A stretch of 52,155 nt of DNA from Fibrobacter sp. (GTDB lineage Bacteria; Fibrobacterota; Fibrobacteria; Fibrobacterales; Fibrobacteraceae), in contig JAFZOV010000028.1 in assembly GCA_017550445.1 (NCBI GenBank), forward strand, positions 1 to 52,155, written 5' to 3'. The notes beneath the pieces were generated by a model, which saw only the letters and a list, made by a program, of their open reading frames with translations, ran no database searches and was not told the origin of the DNA. Both the position numbers and the translations under genes were made by a program. This document shows positions 50,365-52,155 of this stretch, in pieces (the first letter of the stretch is position 1; each line of letters opens with the position of its first letter).

Positions 50365-51150
50365 TTATTTTACATCCAGCAATTTCGCCTTTATCGAGCC
50401 AAGAGCAATTTCGCACTCCATGAGCACCGGAATACGGCGTTCATCGTCCGTCAACCAGATAAAAATACGCCCCTTGGACACGAAAATTCCGTCGCCGTCA
50501 AGCACGGGTTCCACCTTGATACAGGGAACATCTCCAAGCACACTCTTGATCTTTTCGCGGCCATGCACAACCACTTTCAGTTCATAGCGTTTTTTTCCGC
50601 TCACCGCCGAGAATCGGGACGTTTCGCCCACCTTCAGCGGGAGGGTTCGAACCAGGTAGAACGCCGACATAATGCTGTGTTCCATGCCCTGGATTGCCAC
50701 AGAAGTATCGGCAGAGCGCTTGACCTTGCGGGTCTTCATATCCGTAAACACCGTATCCGAAAGCCAGGCCTTTTCGCCCTTGCGGTCAAAACGAATAACC
50801 GAGGTATTGTGGTAGGTACCCTCGTGCAGGTGCTTGCGGAAGACTTCGGTCATGAGCCCCTTGTTGCGCACGCGAGTATAGACCGTATCATTTACCGGAT
50901 AAATCCTATTAATGGTCTTGTTGCCTGTGGCGAAGGTCAAGAACTCGGTCTTGCCGTCTAGAGTCGGGCGGACTTCGAGTGTCGCGGAGCCCGCCGTAAT
51001 AAAGCCCCAACCGAGGCTAAAGGTCAACTTTTCGCCTTTCATCCAAGGAGCATTGACCTCGGGCAGGTTGGGCTCGCCAGCAAAGCACGCAGCCACAAGG
51101 AAAGCCACGAAAAAGACGAGAGACGAGAGACGAGAGACGAGAGAAAGCAC
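50365..51150 (-). CDS. DUF3108 envelope protein with a repeat-encoded signal peptide
   Basis: The 261-residue protein matches the DUF3108 family (KGEKLTFSLGWGFITAGSATLEV near residue 40, GRIFIWLTDDERRIPVLME near the end). These are exported proteins of unknown function, probably a lipocalin-like beta fold in the periplasm. The start is GTG at 51150; the signal peptide (SLVSRLSSLVFFVAFLVAA) is partly encoded by an ACGAGAG tandem repeat (51115-51146), so that part of the leader is repeat-derived. The true start could instead lie further inside, but no internal Met precedes the hydrophobic core. Confidence 0.75.
   Translation of the reverse strand: MLSLVSRLSSLVFFVAFLVAACFAGEPNLPEVNAPWMKGEKLTFSLGWGFITAGSATLEVRPTLDGKTEFLTFATGNKTINRIYPVNDTVYTRVRNKGLMTEVFRKHLHEGTYHNTSVIRFDRKGEKAWLSDTVFTDMKTRKVKRSADTSVAIQGMEHSIMSAFYLVRTLPLKVGETSRFSAVSGKKRYELKVVVHGREKIKSVLGDVPCIKVEPVLDGDGIFVSKGRIFIWLTDDERRIPVLMECEIALGSIKAKLLDVK
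51115..51146 (+). repeat. (ACGAGAG)n tandem repeat within a signal peptide
   Basis: About four copies of GACGAGA(GA). The inverse word TTTCGTCTCTCGTCT occurs 100 nt away at about 51246-51260. The repeat is translated on the minus strand as SLVSRLSSLV. Confidence 0.8.
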
Positions 51151-51290
51151 GATAATGGTCAGTAGTTAGTGATTAGTAGTTAGAGAGATGGGGAAAGCCT
51201 TCGCCTAGGGAATTCCCTAAAAAAGTCAACAGACAAAAAAACTCTTTCGTCTCTCGTCTGTAGCGAGCCGCAGGCGAAGCGTTCTTTCGT

Positions 51291-51761
51291 CTAATCAATA
51301 TCGCCGAGGCTCTTGCGATAAGCGACTAGCTTTTCGCGGACTGCAGGGTCGGCGATGGCGACGATGTGGGCGGCGAGGTAACCGGCGTTCTTGCCGTTAC
51401 CGATGCCGACGGTGGCCACCGGGATTCCCGGGGGCATCTGCACGATGGAGTGCAGGGCATCGACGCCGTTGAGCGGGCCGCCGGCGCAGGGCAGGCCAAT
51501 GACCGGAAGAATCGTGTGCCCTGCGAGCACGCCCGGGAGGGCTGCAGCGAGGCCAGCAACACCGATGAGGACCTGGAGGCCTCGCCCGGCGGCTTCACGA
51601 GCATACTTTGCCGTGGCGTTCGGGGTGCGGTGTGCAGAGAGAATGTTGAATTCCCACACGATGCCGAACTGGTCGAGCACCGCGGTGATCTTGTCTACAG
51701 TTTCCTGGTCGGACTTGCTACCCGCAACGATACCGACCTTTGCATTTTCTTTTAAGTCCAT
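51291..51761 (-). CDS. purE: N5-carboxyaminoimidazole ribonucleotide mutase PurE (class I)
   Basis: The 156-residue enzyme interconverts N5-CAIR and CAIR in purine synthesis. Motifs: GIVAGSKSDQETVD, the ILSAHRTP loop with the catalytic His, GVAGLAAALPGVLAGHT and GIGNGKNAGYLA. These mark class I (mutase). ATG 51761 has AAAGGA upstream; an in-frame start at 51794 would add 11 residues and enter the repeat region. It follows purD by 138 nt on the same strand. PurK is not in view. Confidence 0.94.
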   Translation of the reverse strand: MDLKENAKVGIVAGSKSDQETVDKITAVLDQFGIVWEFNILSAHRTPNATAKYAREAAGRGLQVLIGVAGLAAALPGVLAGHTILPVIGLPCAGGPLNGVDALHSIVQMPPGIPVATVGIGNGKNAGYLAAHIVAIADPAVREKLVAYRKSLGDID

Positions 51762-51792
51762 ATTTTGAGTCCTTTCAACTAATTCATTCGCC

Positions 51793-51829
51793 AATAGATT
51801 GCTTCGTCCCCCTACGGGGTCCTCGCAAT
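51793..51829 (+). repeat. Dispersed palindrome, family A, between purD and purE (copy 1)
   Basis: ATAGATTGCTTCGTCC-CCCTA-CGGGGTCCTCGCAATGACG. It faces copy 2 (51870-51897) in inverted orientation, and the pair could form a large hairpin in the purD-purE transcript. Confidence 0.85.
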
Positions 51830-51869
51830 GACGATCAGAAAAACTTTTCTTGCTGTATCCTCACATACA

Positions 51870-51897
51870 CGTCATTGCGAGCGAAGCGAAGCAATCC
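51870..51897 (-). repeat. Dispersed palindrome, family A, between purD and purE (copy 2)
   Basis: CGTCATTGCGAGCG-AAGCGAAGCAATCC, the same short form as in the ppx 3' end (1831-1860). It lies 3 nt from the purD stop codon. Confidence 0.85.
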
Positions 51898-51899
51898 CT

Positions 51900-52155
51900 T
51901 TACTTTGCGAGTCTTGCGAGTCCCTTCTTGCCGATGTCCTTGCGGTAGAACTTGCCTTCGAACTGAACCTTTTCGCAAGCTTCGTAAGCGATGTTCAAGG
52001 CTTCCTGGAGCGTTGCACCGTGGCCCACCACGCCAAACACGCGGCCACCATTGGTCACGAGCTTGCCGTCAGCCATCTTGGTACCGGCATGGAGCACCTG
52101 GGCGCCGTTCTTTTCGGCTTCTTCGATACCCGTAACGACCTTGCCCTTTTCGTAG
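51900..52155 (-). CDS. purD: Phosphoribosylamine-glycine ligase PurD, C-terminal part
   Basis: The last 84 or so residues of PurD (GAR synthetase), cut by the window edge. The end of the ATP-grasp enzyme is recognised by VLHAGTKMADGKLVTNGGRV, GVVGHGATLQEA and FEGKFYRKDIG. It makes glycinamide ribonucleotide in purine synthesis. purE follows on the same strand, with two family A palindromes in the gap. The 5' part lies outside the window. Confidence 0.92.
   Translation of the reverse strand, partial: YEKGKVVTGIEEAEKNGAQVLHAGTKMADGKLVTNGGRVFGVVGHGATLQEALNIAYEACEKVQFEGKFYRKDIGKKGLARLAK

Overview
The window looks like a chromosomal segment of a Fibrobacter species (Fibrobacterota; F. succinogenes or a close relative). 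Four things point there: a protein with the Fibrobacter succinogenes major paralogous (FISUMP) domain, a giant fibro-slime protein, a GH16 beta-glucanase in the circularly permuted domain order known from F. succinogenes, and several secreted proteins that share a type IX-like C-terminal sorting domain. No phage, transposase, integrase, rRNA or CRISPR array is visible, and apart from the dispersed repeats the DNA reads as native chromosome.

Layout. 1-5640: a Lys/Pro/Ala repeat (histone H1-like) protein, a small unknown protein, a Ppx/GppA phosphatase, an RsuA/RluB pseudouridine synthase, an ApaH/PrpA-like phosphatase, a MORN-type secreted protein and a B12-binding radical SAM enzyme. 5745-11726: a minus-strand three-gene set (lipoprotein, Pro/Ala-rich outer membrane barrel, 1426-residue fibro-slime protein). 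11806-17108: an NAT-like acyltransferase interrupted by repeats, the azlCD exporter, a GH5 cellulase and a small exported protein. 17206-25395: mltG, pflB, the GH16 lipoprotein, pflA, pilC and pilT. 25481-34179: a TlpA-like thiol-disulfide lipoprotein, epmA, the FISUMP protein, sufS, tcdA, type III glutamine synthetase (glnN) and a NifA-like AAA+ activator. 34251-45282: a 2029-residue InlB/MBG repeat surface protein, an outer membrane barrel plus lipoprotein pair, a DEAD-box helicase and a NodB-type deacetylase. 45445-52155: cdsA, uppS, frr, rimO, tRNA-Arg(CCG), two envelope proteins, purE and the 3' end of purD.

How the genes work together. Much of the window serves a fibre-degrading anaerobe: secreted GH5 and GH16 glucanases, a deacetylase and large surface proteins for attack on and attachment to plant polysaccharide; pyruvate formate-lyase and its activase for fermentation; pilT/pilC for type IV pili. 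Envelope synthesis is served by mltG, uppS and cdsA. Translation and tRNA/rRNA modification are served by frr, rimO, epmA, tcdA and rluB.

Two sequence-wide signals stand out. First, many genes on both strands are preceded by TAnnTTTG, in several cases with TTTG 19-20 nt upstream. This is the Bacteroidetes-type -33/-7 promoter. In about nine genes the -7 box ends only 4-6 nt before the start codon with no Shine-Dalgarno, which predicts leaderless mRNAs. Second, short palindromic elements of two families are scattered through the window. They have entered coding frames (the NAT-like gene and the C-terminus of the 132-residue protein), supply the stop codon of ppx, flank glnN as about 110-bp direct repeats, and sit between purD and purE. 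This resembles the Rickettsia palindromic element phenomenon.
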